Translations under genes and position numbers: made by a program
Source: Eucommia ulmoides
Taxonomy: Eukaryota; Streptophyta; Magnoliopsida; Garryales; Eucommiaceae
DNA: 64,000 nucleotides
Direction of reading: 5' to 3'
NCBI GenBank assembly: GCA_016647705.1
Contig: CM028326.1
Span: 5,208,001-5,272,000, forward strand
Part shown: in pieces, positions 10,933 to 24,000 of the stretch
Layout: every line of letters starts with the position of its first letter
Position numbering within the stretch: position 1 is the first letter of the stretch
The notes under the pieces: generated by a model
Database searches by the model: none
What the model saw: the letters and a program-made list of their open reading frames with translations, nothing else
Told to the model about the DNA's origin: nothing

Positions 10933-13271
10933 TCATAGCTTAAGTCCTACTTCTTCAAGCGCAGCTTCCATGGAGGCCGATGCTTCCTCGAGCGTTCGTC
11001 TCTTTTGCATGGTGTTGAAAGCCTCTATCGTATCCCCCGCCTCCCAATCGCTGAACTCCACGTTCCCTATTCCACATTCCATTCCGGCACTCACCTATCA
11101 ATCACCGGCGAGTAAGCATTGCTTAGTTGGGGTTTTTTTTTTTTTAAAGGCCTTTATCCTATTTGGAAACAAATTATTATTAATCCTTATCAACTTGCTT
11201 TTTAGTCTTTATTGGTGTTTTAGTTTACGTTAACTATAAAATCAAATACAAATTCAACACTAGTTAACATCAACTCAATACGTTCAATCTAGTCCACTGG
11301 TGGAGCTATACAAGCCCGGGGGGGGGGGGGACTCAACCCATTAATCACTTTTATCCCTATAATAGTAGAGGAAAAAAATTATTAAAACTTTTAAACATTT
11401 ACATAGGCACCCCCCTCCCCCATCAATTTAAATATCAAGTAAACATCTAAGAATTTTTTTAGCCCCCAATCAATTTTCTAGACCCGTCACTATTTAGTTG
11501 ATGTTAACTAAATGACTAAAAAATAAAGAGAAAAAAAATATAAGTACCTTATTTGAAGGACAAATAATTTTCCAAAAAAAAAAAAAATCACCTCTTTGAC
11601 ATTCTCCTTAACGCGCTTCAAAGAATCAATAACGCCCACAAAGACTGTTTTTCCTTTTCTGAGAATGCGAATTCCAGAGTCCTTGGCTACTTTTCCCTCC
11701 GTCACCATGCAACCAGCAACACGGCCGCTGCCGCTGCTGAAAACTGCCCGAATTTCAGCTCTACCAATCGGCACTTGTTCCTGTAAAAACATTACCAGAA
11801 TTAGCCCTCAAATGCAATATGGATTCGGGACTTGAAATTAGTCGATTTTTTTTCCTGTTACTTTTCGGGTTAATAGTCTTTTCACCCTCTTGTACTTTGA
11901 ACTTGTTTCATTTTAACACTCCTTAAAATCTTACACATCACCCCCTTATACTCTTTACTCGGGGGGAAAATAAACATTTTACCCAAAAAAAAATATAAAC
12001 CAACTTAATTGGCCTCCTTTTTTGGCAGGAGAGGAGAAAAACTCTCTCTCTCATAAAAAAAATGTTAGTTTTCAAATTCAGTATAAGTAGAAGAGGGTAA
12101 AGTGTAGGTTCTTAAAGTAGATGAGACAATAAAACAAGATCAAAATCTGTGTGTGGGTGGGTGGATCGGGGTTGGGGTTTGCGGGAGGAGGGGGGGATGT
12201 TCGGTACCTCGATGGACTCCAAAAGTCCCTCCATGGCAGTTCTGACATCGTCAATAAGATCGTAAATGACTTTGTAAAGCCGAATCTCAACACCTTTGTT
12301 GTCAGCATAGGTCTTGACAGAACCGGGTGCTTTTACATTGAATCCAAAGACTATAGCTTTACTAGCAACCGCAAGATCGACATCACTTGTGCTGACATCA
12401 CCAGTTGCTTCTAATAGAAATTTCAACGTGACGTTAACTTGCGGTAGAACCTGAAGGGCTTGTTTAACGGCCTCAATGGAACCCTAATCATGATTTTAAC
12501 AAATATTTATCCAATCAAATTAAAAACCCTCAACCCTAAAAATATATCTTCATGCACAGCATAAACAATGTGATGATTGCATTACCTGAACATCAACCTT
12601 GAGAATGATATTGAGCTGGTGCAAGTCTAAACCGGAATTTCTTGAGGAAACAGCAGAGGCTAAGGAAGAGAGTGTGACCCTACCGTCCCCAGCCTTGGCT
12701 GAAATACGGTCATTTCTTATGGATTGTGCCGCCAACTCAGCCTTTTCGCGAGCAATATCGAGGGAGCTAACAACCTCAAACTCATCACCCGCAAAAGGAA
12801 CATTGTTCAATCCAATGACCTGTTTTATGCACCAAACATATATATATATATAGTTAAATAGAATTTTAAGTAAAATTAATTCTGAAGTGGTAGGCGATGA
12901 ATGAAACAGAACCTGCACTGGAATTGAGGGTCCAGCTTCATCAACACGCTTGCCATTGTCGTCAAATAAAGCCCGTGCCTGAGACCATTCACGGAAGGAA
13001 TAAGTGCTTTAAAGTTGGCAAGATAGTGACAAGAACAAATAATTTACGGACCGTTTGGTAAACCTTTTTTTTTTTTAAAAAAAAGGTATTTTTCCCAATC
13101 AAAAAATACTTTTACTTGGTAAAAGTAAAAAATCAGAAGTATGTATGACAATCTAGAAAGAGTATCTTGCTTTTATTCCCCAATATAATACCTTTCATCC
13201 AAAAGAATTCCATAGATGGAAGATAGTAGATAGGTCATATCTTAAATAAAATCCAGGAAAAAAATAACTAA

Positions 13272-13342
<71 letters not shown>

Positions 13343-16300
13343 GTAAAAGTAACTAAAAACGTGTTTTTGCTTTTTTATTTTTATTTTTCGAAGTACTTTT
13401 ACTGAGTGCACAAAAAGCGCTACTTTTTTATTTTTTGCTTAAAAGCAAAATGTACCTAAAGAAAGCGTTACCAAATGGTCCTTTAAGCAACTAAGATTTT
13501 TTTTTTTTTATTAGTTAATCAACTAAGATCAATCATTCGATTGGAACTAACCATAGATTTTTATTTGAAGAAATGACCAAAAAATTTCTTTTTTTTTTAA
13601 ACTTACCTTTCCAAAGGCTTCACCGCATACTACAACATCGCCTCTTTTGAGGGTGCCATTCTGCACAATGAGTGTAGCTACGGGTCCTTTAGCTTTATCG
13701 AGGCCTGCCTCAATGACTGTGCCTTTCGCATTCCTATGTGGATTAGCTTTCAAGTCTTGCAACTTCAATGAAAAACCAACACCTCCGGGAGTCAGAACGG
13801 ATCAAATATATATATATATATATATATATAGTTACTTACAATCCAACTGCTAGACTAGTACCACACATTACTACTAATTCATTATATATTTCAAAAAATA
13901 TCGATCTTCAACAAGTAATAATTTATCTCACCTCTGCAACAAGCATGACTGTTTCCAACAAATCATCCACATTCTGCCCCCTAAGAGCACTAATCTGTTA
14001 AAAGAAGATAAAATAATTCAACATTTTAAAAGACAGAAAGTACCAATAAGAGATCCAAGTAAAACAAACTTCAAGGTTGTCAGTATAAACACCTGAACCA
14101 TTGGAACGTCGCCACCCCAATCTTCTGGCATTAGACCAATTGAAGAAAGCTCTTGCATTACTCGATCAGGCTCAGCTCCTTCCTTGTCGATCTGGAATGA
14201 AAATAAGAAAATGGAGCAAGTGTTGCAACTCATGCAGTCTAGGGCTGGCAATATAGGTATTGACAGGAAAACACGACACGAACCAACAAAAAATTAGCGT
14301 GTATGAGTTTAGCCTTAACAGGTTTCGGGTCGTTATAGAGGCAAACACAATATATACAAAAATAAACAAGTCATGTTTTGGGTTTACCTACTAATCTAAT
14401 AATTAACACAATAATTTTGAATCGTATTTCGAGTTACCCATTACTAGGAACACAATAAGGGAAACGAAATTAGTTAATCAAATTAGTAGATATTTAATAA
14501 ATTATTTTAAATATATGTGTGTATATATATATATATATAGAAAGTATTTTAATGAGTAATAGGTTAAACATTTTTTTTTCTGACACAACTAATTAACATT
14601 CATGTCATTATTGTTATGTGACACGATTAACTATTAGGTCGTGGCGTGTTGACACGATAAGATATCATGTCGTGTTTGTGTTTCAATATTTTGACATCAT
14701 ATGTTGATATCACGTGTTATCGTATTCATATTAGCCGATGACACGACATGAAACACGATCAAATGACACGAATTGTCAACCCTAATGCAGCCGAAAGTAA
14801 TAAAAGCTTTAGTGCTCTTTTAAGCAACACTATGCATAGTATACCTTGTTAATTGCAATTACAATAGGCACCCCAGCCGCTTTAGCATGAGCTATGGCCT
14901 CGTTTGTTTGAGGACGAATTCCATCATCAGCGGCCACTACTATGATAGCAATGTCTGTCACCCTCGCACCACGAGCTCTCATTGCTCCAAATGCCTATTG
15001 GAAAAAACAAACAAACTTAATCATTGAAAAGGAAGCAAGAACCTTTTAAAGTTTTTGCTTAGATTTGACAAGTAGGAAAAGAGGTTACCTCATGTCCTGG
15101 AGTATCAAGAAAAACACAGGGTTGCAACTTCCCGTCAACAGCTACTTTCACCCTATATGCTCCAATGCCTTGTGTAATCCCGCCAGCTTCAGACGCCGCC
15201 ACCTATATTATCATGAAGTCAGGCTTTGCTTTCCTTAAAACAAAGTGTCGTCTATAATGGATGCAAACAGAATGCAGCATGTCTGATGAATGGACACTGC
15301 CTTACTGGCATTGTTCGCAATAGTATTGTTTGGTAATACTTTTTTTAAGTACAAAAGAAGTAGTTAATTTTAAAAGGAATGTTTGTTTCGCACTTAAAAA
15401 AAAAATCAAAAATTAAAATAAAATAAAAACATGATTTTAAGTACTTTTTTTTTTCAAAGCAAAAGTAAATTGCATTTTGTTTCTTTTATTTTTATATTTT
15501 AAGAGATCGGTAGACTAGGAACTCTCCACCCACTTTTCTCAACCATCTATGATTTTTTTTATGGATTAAGAGATCGTTCACAGGGATAATACTAATATAT
15601 TATCTCTATACTAACAGACAGACTTTTCGTTTTTCCCTTTACTTTTAAATAAAAGTACTTTTTTTGTCAAATTAACCTTTTTTATTTTAAAAAGTAATCG
15701 GAAGAAAAAAGGTTACCAAGACAGCGCCTAAACTTCACACATGGAGCTATCTATCTTCAAAAGAAGACGGTACCTTACACTAAAAAGTAACCCAAAAAGT
15801 ATTCACAAGTTCATAAACTCGCTATGAACATAAATCGAAATATACCGAAATAGGAACAACAATAGATTAAGCTTCAAGACATACCTTGCTCTTTCGAATA
15901 TAATCCAAAAGGGTTGTCTGCAAAAAAAGATGACACCAACCCAAATTAGCAATTTGCCATAAGAACTTAATATATCAAGGAATTCAAAAAACAAAGAAAA
16001 AAAGTACTTATTTGCTACCTTTCCATGATCAACATGACCCATTACAGTAAGCACGGGTGGCCTATTTTCCAACTTATCCAGGTCCTCTTCATCAAACATT
16101 TCCTTCTTTTTTGCCATTTCCTCCACCCCAACAGGATCAGCATCAATGACTTCCACTTCATACTCTTGACAAATCATCTTCACCATATCTTTGCTCAAAG
16201 TCTGTACCCCAGAAGGATTAATCCCCTTTGCATACAAATAGCCAAGAATTTCGCCTTCACCAATTGCCAAATTGTCGGCTAACTCCTCAGTCAGCATACC

Positions 16301-17467
16301 CTCTTCGCCGACCTCCAATATTTCTACCTTCACAGGGGCAGCCTCTCTAGCCGCCTGAAGCCTAGCGGCCTTCCTGCTCGCCTTAGTCCATTTTCTCCCT
16401 TTCCTTGCACCAGGAATATTAACACCGAGTTCTGACGTCTCCTCATCGTCGGGAGCCTCGTCAGCACTACGCATTCTCCGCCGAATCCCTCCAGAACCCT
16501 TCTTACGGAAATCAACCCTAATCTTTCCCGGTGTTGTGCTCCTTCCGGGCTTTGGAGGAGCCAAGACAGCTTGAGCAATCATGGGATCAACCACCGGCTT
16601 CTTGGGGGCAAATTTATCAATTAATATCGGCTTACGTTCTTTGATCTGTGCAGTTGATTCAGCTTCATCGGGTATGGGGGGTTTAGGCATGGCGCCCACA
16701 TCCTTCAAGATAACAGCTTTTTTTATCATGGGTGGAGGAGTTGTTGAGGGTTTTGTCTGCAATTTAGGTGGAACTTGCAGAGGCGGTTGAGGAGGTTTTA
16801 ATGGAGCAACCACGGGTTGAGAAACGGCTTCCGCCACTACCTCATTTCTAGGTTCAGACCTCTCAACCTTAGGAGTTTCCTTAACAACAATTGTCTTAGC
16901 AGCAGTCACCGGATTCCCCTTCCGCCACACACTCTTTGATGGATTTGCACTGGCTGTGGCATTCACCGGCTTACCCTTTCTTTGATCAATCGTTCTATTG
17001 AGTGGTGGTGGTGGCGGCCTTTTCACCACATTCTTACCGATTTCTAGTTTCTCTGCCTTCTCCAACACCTCTCCTAACGACCCAATTACCTCGTCTCTGT
17101 CAGAACCACCACCAAGTTTTGGTGGATTCAAATTTGCGGCCAAAGGGGATGCTGCTGGTACAGGCTTAGGCTCGGGTTTCGGCACTGGTTTTGGAGCAGG
17201 CTTGAGCATTAAGTCAGCATTGTCATCCTTAATTTCTCCAAGTGTGGACTGGGATATGGAAGTTCCTTGTTCGGTGATGAAATCGGTTGTGACTGAAAAT
17301 CTACAGACGGAGACATAATTACACCTCTTCCCGATGCGAACTCTCTGTAAACACCGGAAACTTCTGCAAAACGATAACCCCCTGACCTGAGAGAAAGACC
17401 CCTCGAATTGCCCGGTCGAACACCCGCAAACGCTTCCCAAATTCACCAAGGAAGCAAATGTGGCCAT
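10933..17467 (-). CDS. FUG1: translation initiation factor IF-2, chloroplastic (12 exons, 996 aa)
   Basis: Nuclear gene for the plastid IF-2 GTPase, which brings initiator fMet-tRNA to the 30S subunit in chloroplasts. Coding exons on the minus strand: 17,467-16,019; 15,917-15,885; 15,202-15,089; 14,994-14,845; 14,191-14,093; 13,994-13,932; 13,762-13,607; 12,978-12,913; 12,819-12,586; 12,483-12,208; 11,780-11,592; 11,094-10,933. Every coding intron is phase 0 with GT-AG ends, and the total is 997 codons including stop. The N-terminus is a Ser/Arg-rich transit-like peptide, followed by a Pro/Lys-rich region (about 90-300) and an IF2_N-type segment (about 390-450). The GTPase motifs are GHVDHGKTT (477-485, split by intron 1), DTPGHE (527-532), NKID (581-584) and SAL (617-619). 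Domains II-IV follow. The length is close to other plant plastid IF-2 proteins. The start is the first ATG of the long exon. No broken residue was seen, so it is probably functional. Confidence 0.95.
13048..13481. mobile_element. probable MITE in IF-2 intron 7
   Basis: Inverted ends GGACCGTTTGGTAA and TTACCAAATGGTCC bound a 434-bp AT-rich block that includes the long AT run. The flanks (TTTAC and TTTAA) may be a short imperfect duplication. The element sits wholly inside the intron between IF-2 exons 7 and 8. Confidence 0.55.
13278..13345. repeat. (AT)n microsatellite in IF-2 intron 7
   Basis: Nearly uninterrupted TA/AT dinucleotide repeat within the MITE, likely length-variable. Confidence 0.85.
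14240..14784. mobile_element. hAT-type MITE in IF-2 intron 4, 545 bp
   Basis: Left end TAGGGCTGGCAAT and complemented right end TAGGGTTGACAATT form an imperfect inverted repeat. Flanking 8-mers ATGCAGTC and ATGCAGCC differ at one base, as expected of an ageing hAT target duplication. The interior has repeated GACACGA motifs. It is oriented freely within the intron and leaves both splice sites untouched. Confidence 0.75.
15203..15884. other. IF-2 intron 2 with possible MITE remains
   Basis: The AT-rich interior at about 15,325-15,730 has ends reading TTGTTTGGTAATAC and GTTACCAAGACAGCGCC. These resemble the GTTTGGTAA-type ends of the MITE at 13,048. The match is loose and no target duplication was found. 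Confidence 0.3.
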
Positions 17468-18060
17468 TGCTTCTCAGTTCTTACGCATATCTCGTATGGT
17501 ATGTTTAAATCAGTGAAGAGTATCTACAAATTAAACAAAGTAATTCAGGGTAAATTCATAATTCCGACATCTTCTCTGCACTTTGTCTACCTCCAATCAA
17601 CCTCACTCTTGAGCAATACACAAGCAGTCGCCAATTCAAAATTTGAATTCCCTACTTACAATTTGCCTTGGCAACGGAATTCACTAAGAACTGATACCAC
17701 CAAAGTTAAATATAACCCAAAAATCTTACACAGAAGTTCAAGCACTGAATGATACGAAATTTGACAAAATGTTTTCTGGGTGTATCGCAATCATACCTCT
17801 TGAAGGTTGAGAATCCGTTTGCCGCGAGAATTGGATTAGAACTGGAAATGGGTGGGAATTTCCGCAAAGTTAGCTGGGTTTAGCTGAGAGAGAGAGAGAG
17901 GGGCGGGGGAGAGAGAGGAGTTAAAGGGAGGATCGTGTGGCTGGAGACGAGGGAAGTATACGAAAGAGGTGATGGGCGGAAATCTTGAGTTGGAAGTCGT
18001 GCGTTGTGTGGCCATTTCTCTACCTGTCAAGATTTTCATGTGCGATAAGGCTCTCAAGTG
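17468..18060 (-). promoter_or_regulatory. IF-2 5' UTR and promoter region
   Basis: Upstream of the ATG at 17,467 there is a likely 5' UTR intron: a donor GTATGA follows an exon end at 17,797, with an acceptor somewhere before 17,470. The leader exon is CT-rich on the coding strand (complement of the GA run at 17,886-17,900), a common feature of plant 5' UTRs. A T run at 18,063-18,081 lies beyond. No clear TATA box was picked out. Confidence 0.4.
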
Positions 18061-18099
18061 AGTTTTTTTTTTTTTTTTTTTTAAATAAAATAAAATAAA

Positions 18100-19820
18100 A
18101 TTCATCCTCATAATATTTGTGTTATTTTTATGTTCCAAACATTTTTTTCATGGACTTTTGCATATTGGCATACGTCATAGGGTTAATATCCGGCAGAAAA
18201 TTTTTCGGGCTAGTCAACCGTTCAAGTGTTTCATAGATAACACTATGTTAAGCCAACCCAACAGGCACCAAAAATAATAGGGAAAGGCAACGATTTAAAG
18301 CCAAAGCTAGCCATGTTTATCACTCAAAGAAAATAAATAAATGCACACTACAATTTTGATAAAAGGGTTGCAGGAATAATCAAACTTATTGTTTTCTCAT
18401 ACAAATCTTAAATGCACCTATTTGTAAGTAAAGAATGCAATTGATAGTCTTAACTGCTATGAAACATGCTCAAAAACTCTTGGACAGGTGATTGAATATA
18501 CTTGTAGGGCAGTTACTCAACTAGTTTTTTTTATCAACATCAATAACTACCCCCATATACCCGATATATGTCCATAAGTTGTTCATACTTAGCTAATTTG
18601 TACACATTAGTTAAGCATCAGCTACTAGCTCACTTTGTTTGTTTTGTTGCATCATGTTACGTTAATGCGTCCAACGACTCGCCATGTCGTATGCATTTTT
18701 CGAACCAAAATACATCGTTGCGCCCAACGGTCTGTCATGTCGTCCGAATGACTATTATCATAATGTGACGGTGCGTTCATGTTCTATCCGTCTTGCCTTG
18801 GTGTCACACCAAAGTCTTCTGTTAGTTTCATGTCGTGCCCATGAAACTCAATCCTAACGTCGCTCCTAAGATTGTCTTGTACCATATGCTAATGCCACCA
18901 ATGTGCACCCACATTACCCAACAACGAACCATTTTTTCAACGTATGCCCAATACTTTTTTTCAACGTCGTCCCATTCTTTTAACATGTGCCATCTCATGT
19001 TGACATTTATTGTCTATATCTTGTGCCAAGGTCTTGTCTTGTGTCATGTCACGCCCATGGCACCGATCCTAACATTGTGCCTAAGGTCACCTCCACAATA
19101 CCCAACACCCGTTGGTGTTGCCTTACGACGCCCATATTTGTCGACGCGTCGTGCCTTGGTTTATGCCTCAAACCAATATTATTAGGTAAGACTTATCCCA
19201 AATTTTCCACCACATGTAAACAATGTCTTACATCTTGCCATGTCGTGCTGACGCCCCATAGCACGCCTAGGATCCTATCTTGCCAAGGGTTTGGAGGGAA
19301 GGGTACCCATTTTTTAATACTTTAAGCAAAATATCAAATGACAGCGGTAAACATCAAAATGTCTAAGGAGTCACAATGGAGTCAACAATGGGCTCTTGTC
19401 CACGGTTGCCTCCGTGGCTTAGTCGTTTGCCCACATTTTGTGCCTAGTTACTCCAATATGGCACAATCGCGTCGACGTTTTGCCAATCGATAGATATCCT
19501 CGTCCAATATTCGTCTATCTCTGAACCTTGGTTAACCTCCGTGCCTATTTTCTTACCAACACTGTTGTGTGGTACCTCGCGAACCACGTTCGGTTAGAAA
19601 TATACACCAAGTCAGTGCCTTTTTATACCAATGCCTTCGTTTATGCTGTATGCTCCAAGTCCAATTAGAAAAAACACACCAAGTTTGTGCCATCTCGTTC
19701 TTCCAACATTATTAGGGGCTAACAATATGACACTTTGGTTGCCTCACCTACTCATTTTCACATTTAAAAATAAATAAAATAATTAAAAAATATATAAAGG
19801 GTATAATGTTAGAAACGAAT
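18100..19820. other. repeat-derived non-coding DNA with internal similarity
   Basis: No gene supported. Between about 18,660 and 19,290, phrases such as CATGTCGTGCCCATG and CATGTCACGCCCATGG recur with CCTAA(G/C) contexts, spaced roughly 220 bp apart. This suggests an old degenerate tandem or nested repeat. Open frames here show no known domain. Confidence 0.4.
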
Positions 19821-19829
19821 AGTAATTTC

Positions 19830-20470
19830 AGTTGATATTGATGGGGTAGTTTTGATCGACCGACCTTCCTCCCTCTTGGCTGAGCAGAGATTCCTCTTCC
19901 AAACATTGGGCCGTCTTGTTCTGGAAAGGCTCATGTCTATTGGCCGGTTCCTCGGAAACGTCCAATGACCCTGTACTGATCAGAACCTCGCCACCCCTCT
20001 TCGGAAGTTCTATCACCTCATTTATTGGTCCAAGTGGTTGTTATTTATTAGGCCTTTATTGGACCAACGCCTGGTGTACTCGTGGGCCTTGTCTATTGCG
20101 TCCATCGTCTTTTCCCTCCAATCACGACATACGGATGTCAAATTAGGCCTTAACTTGTTTTGATTGAGGTCTAATCGTCCTGCTTTACCTGCTTTAGGGT
20201 CTCCTAAACTGCCTTTCTCTTCTATAAATACGAGACAACCCCAAAAGGTTCAGGTAACGTATTTAATACATTTTTTATCAGTTTTGCCTGCCCGGATTAG
20301 ATCACTTTTCTCACGCTCGAGGGACTTCGTTAAGAAATACTCCGACAAGTCTTTCCACAACAGGACAAGCATTGGAAGGGTTCCTGTTCTTTGCTACCCA
20401 ATTCGGACAAGATCTAATCGCCCACCCGTACTCATTCATCTGTGGTCAAGTTTTTTTCACCAACAAATAT
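19830..20470 (+). repeat. LTR-like fragment with TATA box
   Basis: A GC-richer block in AT-rich surroundings, with CTATAAATACG at 20,222-20,232 followed by about 240 bp of leader-like sequence. This resembles the U3-R-U5 part of a solo LTR. Neither end nor a target duplication could be fixed. Confidence 0.35.
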
Positions 20471-21950
20471 AATTAAATATTAATACTGAATTTGGTGTGT
20501 GTGTATATGTATAATGTGGTGTGTGTGTGTATATGTATAATGAAATAATACTAAATTTATATTTGAGACATCCCATGTCATTTCAACAAATATCAATGTC
20601 ACCTCCTATAATTTTCATAACACTTGAAATACCTCTTATCACATTTTGTTAACAAAACTACCCATACAATATTTTTTTCTTTTTCTTTTATTTTTGTTTT
20701 TGTTTTCTATTTTTTACTCTCCATCTTTCTCTATTGTTTTCTATTTTTTAATTTTTATTCTTGTTCTATATTTTTTTTTATTTTGTATAAGGTGTTAATA
20801 GGAAAAAAAATTAAATTAAAAAATTAGAAAACAAAAAACATAAAATGAAACAAAAAGAAAAATTTAATTTTTTTATTTATCAAATCCCATTTTTTGATTT
20901 TTTTTTTTTTTGCTTTTTTTTTTTTTCGTATTTTATTTTCTAGGATTTTATTTTTGATTTTTTATTTACCAAAACTAACAGCTATGTAGGCGTCAACTAC
21001 CAATTCTTTCTCTTTTTTTTTTTTGATTGGTGTAATAGCTCATCAAAATAATTGTCAAAGATTTCTAGATGGAGCACGCAACGCGCATAGTCTTAAGTCC
21101 AAGTACATAATAAAAGTAACAGATTTAAAAAATAAAAAAAAATAGGAAACAAGAGAAACATAAAGAGTAGAAAATACAAAATATGAAATATGAAGCAAAA
21201 AATGTTATATTGCCAATAAATTTTTGTGAATTGAAATAATACTCATAAACAACTCTCAATTAAATTTGTTGTGGAATATAATTTATGAATTTTTTTATAG
21301 AATATTAAAACAATTCAAAACAAATATTTTAGAAATTAAATACACGACAACATATATTTTAGAATGTAAAATATATGACAACAACTATTGCAATTTGCAA
21401 AACACTTTTTATCATCATAACAAGGATTTTAAATTTACGTTCTTCAAATATAAATTAAAATACTAGAAATTAGTAAATAAATAATATCAATCATTTACTC
21501 ATAATAATGCTAGACATTTATCTTGATCGAGGTTATCATTTGATAATATTTTGCTAAAGCAAAATTTGTGTTTTCTTAGATGATTACGGTTGCTCAAGCA
21601 TTTACTTTCTAGAATATAACGATCATGATCCTCTAATGCTAGCACTCAAAATCAAATGATCCGTTTAACAAAACAAATGTTGCACTCTCTCAAAAGCAAA
21701 TTGATACACACTCAAATTGTACGTGTAGTGTAAGATGTTCTTAGTTTTGTACCTAAATGACTCAACCACTCAATAACTTAGATAAATAGATGAAATATTT
21801 GGGGATTCTAAAATTTTTTATACTTACAAACTTGGTAATTATATTTTGTATCATTTAAATTTTATATTGTTGGTATATAAAACTGGTTCACATCTTGAGT
21901 ATAATCCAATCGGATGATAGATGGGTTTTCTTGCTGACGTGGAGTCGTCG
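20471..21950. other. AT-rich intergenic DNA
   Basis: Long T and A runs and low-complexity sequence. A duplicated GTGTGTGTATATGTATAATG block lies at about 20,496-20,542. No gene seen. Confidence 0.55.
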
Positions 21951-22660
21951 GTTGAAAATTTTTCACGCGAGTTGTACTGGGTCTTGGGAGGACTGACCTG
22001 CTGTGTCCAGAGTCTTGCTTCTCAAGGAGTGTACCTGTAGAAGGCTCAGACTGAGATTTGTCTCAGTGAAACCCCTCTGACGTGGTAATCCGTGCTTAGA
22101 GAGAAAAGATACAGTAATGCAGCAAGTAAACAAATGAACTCGCGCATAATGTAAAACGTACATCGAGTTTGTATAGCCCCCGATATATATAGAAGTTAGA
22201 GATGATTAGTCGGGACCTAAACACAGTTAATTAGTCGAAACCTTGTGTTTAGCCGATAATCCAGGGCGTTTAGGAGATAATTGTTGGGCTTGGGCTTTTG
22301 GGCCCATTTGGCGAAGCCTACGGGCCTTTGCTAGGCCTGTGATGATAAGCTAGTGGAAGAGGGCGGAGATCCGTGAAGTTTTGGAGAAGAAACGAGTTGG
22401 AAGAGGGGGTTGGTCAAGGTGAACTGTTGAGCTCTTGAAATTGAACGTCAAGGGCACGGTGCAGAGCTCATAGAGACACGTTCATGTGGGGCTCCTCGCT
22501 CCTCCCTGGGTGCAAATGAGATTCCAGAAAGGTGACATGGTCAGCGTATACTCTGGTGTGGTGTTGTGAATTTCGAAATGCGTCTCTGTCACTACGAGGA
22601 TGAACACGTGACTGAGTCCCAAGTGTTAACTCAAAGGTGCCCAAAAATACACTCATCATA
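21951..22660 (-). repeat. LTR-like fragment, uncertain
   Basis: Moderately GC-rich block with a TATATATAG element near 22,185. On the minus strand it reads like an LTR leader with a CCACGTCAG context. It has no coding sequence and no partner copy in this window. Confidence 0.25.
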
Positions 22661-24000
22661 TATAATATATTTTAGTAAAAATTACCACCTAATACCAATT
22701 AAGATTATCGGTCACCGATTAAACTACCTACTCCAGAATAAACCAATCAATCCCACTGATAATTTCACTTGAACCGATCGATCCCTGTTTCAAAATTGCA
22801 CAGTAACTGGATTATCGATTTACCCCGCGAGATCTTTGCAACGAATGTTTCCTATTTTAGCTCCAAATTATATTGTAGAATGGTATATTCATTTGGATAA
22901 CAGAATAACCTTCCATTTGTTAGGGTTTTGCAAAAATTCAAATTCAATCGAGAGAAAATAAGTAAAAAAAACACAGATCGAGCATTTTCAAGAACATTTC
23001 GGCATTTAATCAAGAGAAGATAAGTCAAAGAATCACCGATCGAGCATTTTCAAGAGCATCATTGTTATAGATCCAGATTTTCAGGTCGAATCAGGTATGT
23101 GAAAAGCAAGATTTGATGCAATATATTTCTGGTTGTGTTCATCAACTAAAGATAAAGTATTCATATTTCAAAATTGTGTACATAATAAGTGATTTTTCTT
23201 GAAGTTTTATCCTTTATTGCGATGAACAAACATATTACACAAAGACGTTCATGAAGTTTTATCCTTTATTGTTTTTATATTCGTTTGACATGCACGCATA
23301 GCATTGCTTATCGTGTGTTTGTGTATATAATGTTACATTCAATAATTAATGTTCATATATGATGAGGTGTTTACTTTTGAGAACCAGATACTTAATGCTG
23401 TCATTTTTAAAAAATAAACAACGAGTGTTACATTCCACATGCACATGATATAAATCCATTGGACACATACACATCATACTGTCATTTGTCATAGAACAAG
23501 ATTGGCACACCTATGTTACATTCAATACCGACACACAACAACGTCACTTTTAATGGCATAAGAACGTTTACATTCAACATACACACGATCACGAATAAAA
23601 ATGATGGCATAAATGATCACGAAATCACAAATCTAACACACCACAGTATGTGTTGCACAACTAACCGGGAAATGGTTTTGATTGGGTAGGATGATGTCAT
23701 CAATCCCTTTATTGTACAAGTACGAGAACATGACAATAGTGGTGAGAGTGAAGAATGATTGCGAACTCGGTGAGTTACTTCAAAAAATTGAAAATAAATG
23801 GTCAGATTTATGCAGCGAAAAATTTGAGTTATCATATTCTTTACCCGAATGATAAGTGTACTTTACCTATCTATTTCCAAACCGAACTTGTTAGTTTTCG
23901 AGTATGTTTATTACGTTTTAATACATTTTTATTTGTTTTTGTCTAAATCAGGTGTGTGAGGTGAAAATAGATGAAAACTGATCATAAACGATCAAATCGG
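22661..24000. other. non-coding DNA with repeated TGTTACATTC motifs
   Basis: A 70-bp near-duplicate around CGAGCATTTTCAAGA lies at about 22,978-23,062. The motif TGTTACATTC recurs at about 23,331, 23,427 and 23,513. It resembles the motif at 27,711 and the array at 38.2-39.4 kb. No gene seen. Confidence 0.4.

Noticed and set aside
16998-17318. Gly-rich + strand frame
   Set aside because: It is the antisense of IF-2 exon 1; its composition mirrors the Pro-rich coding strand.
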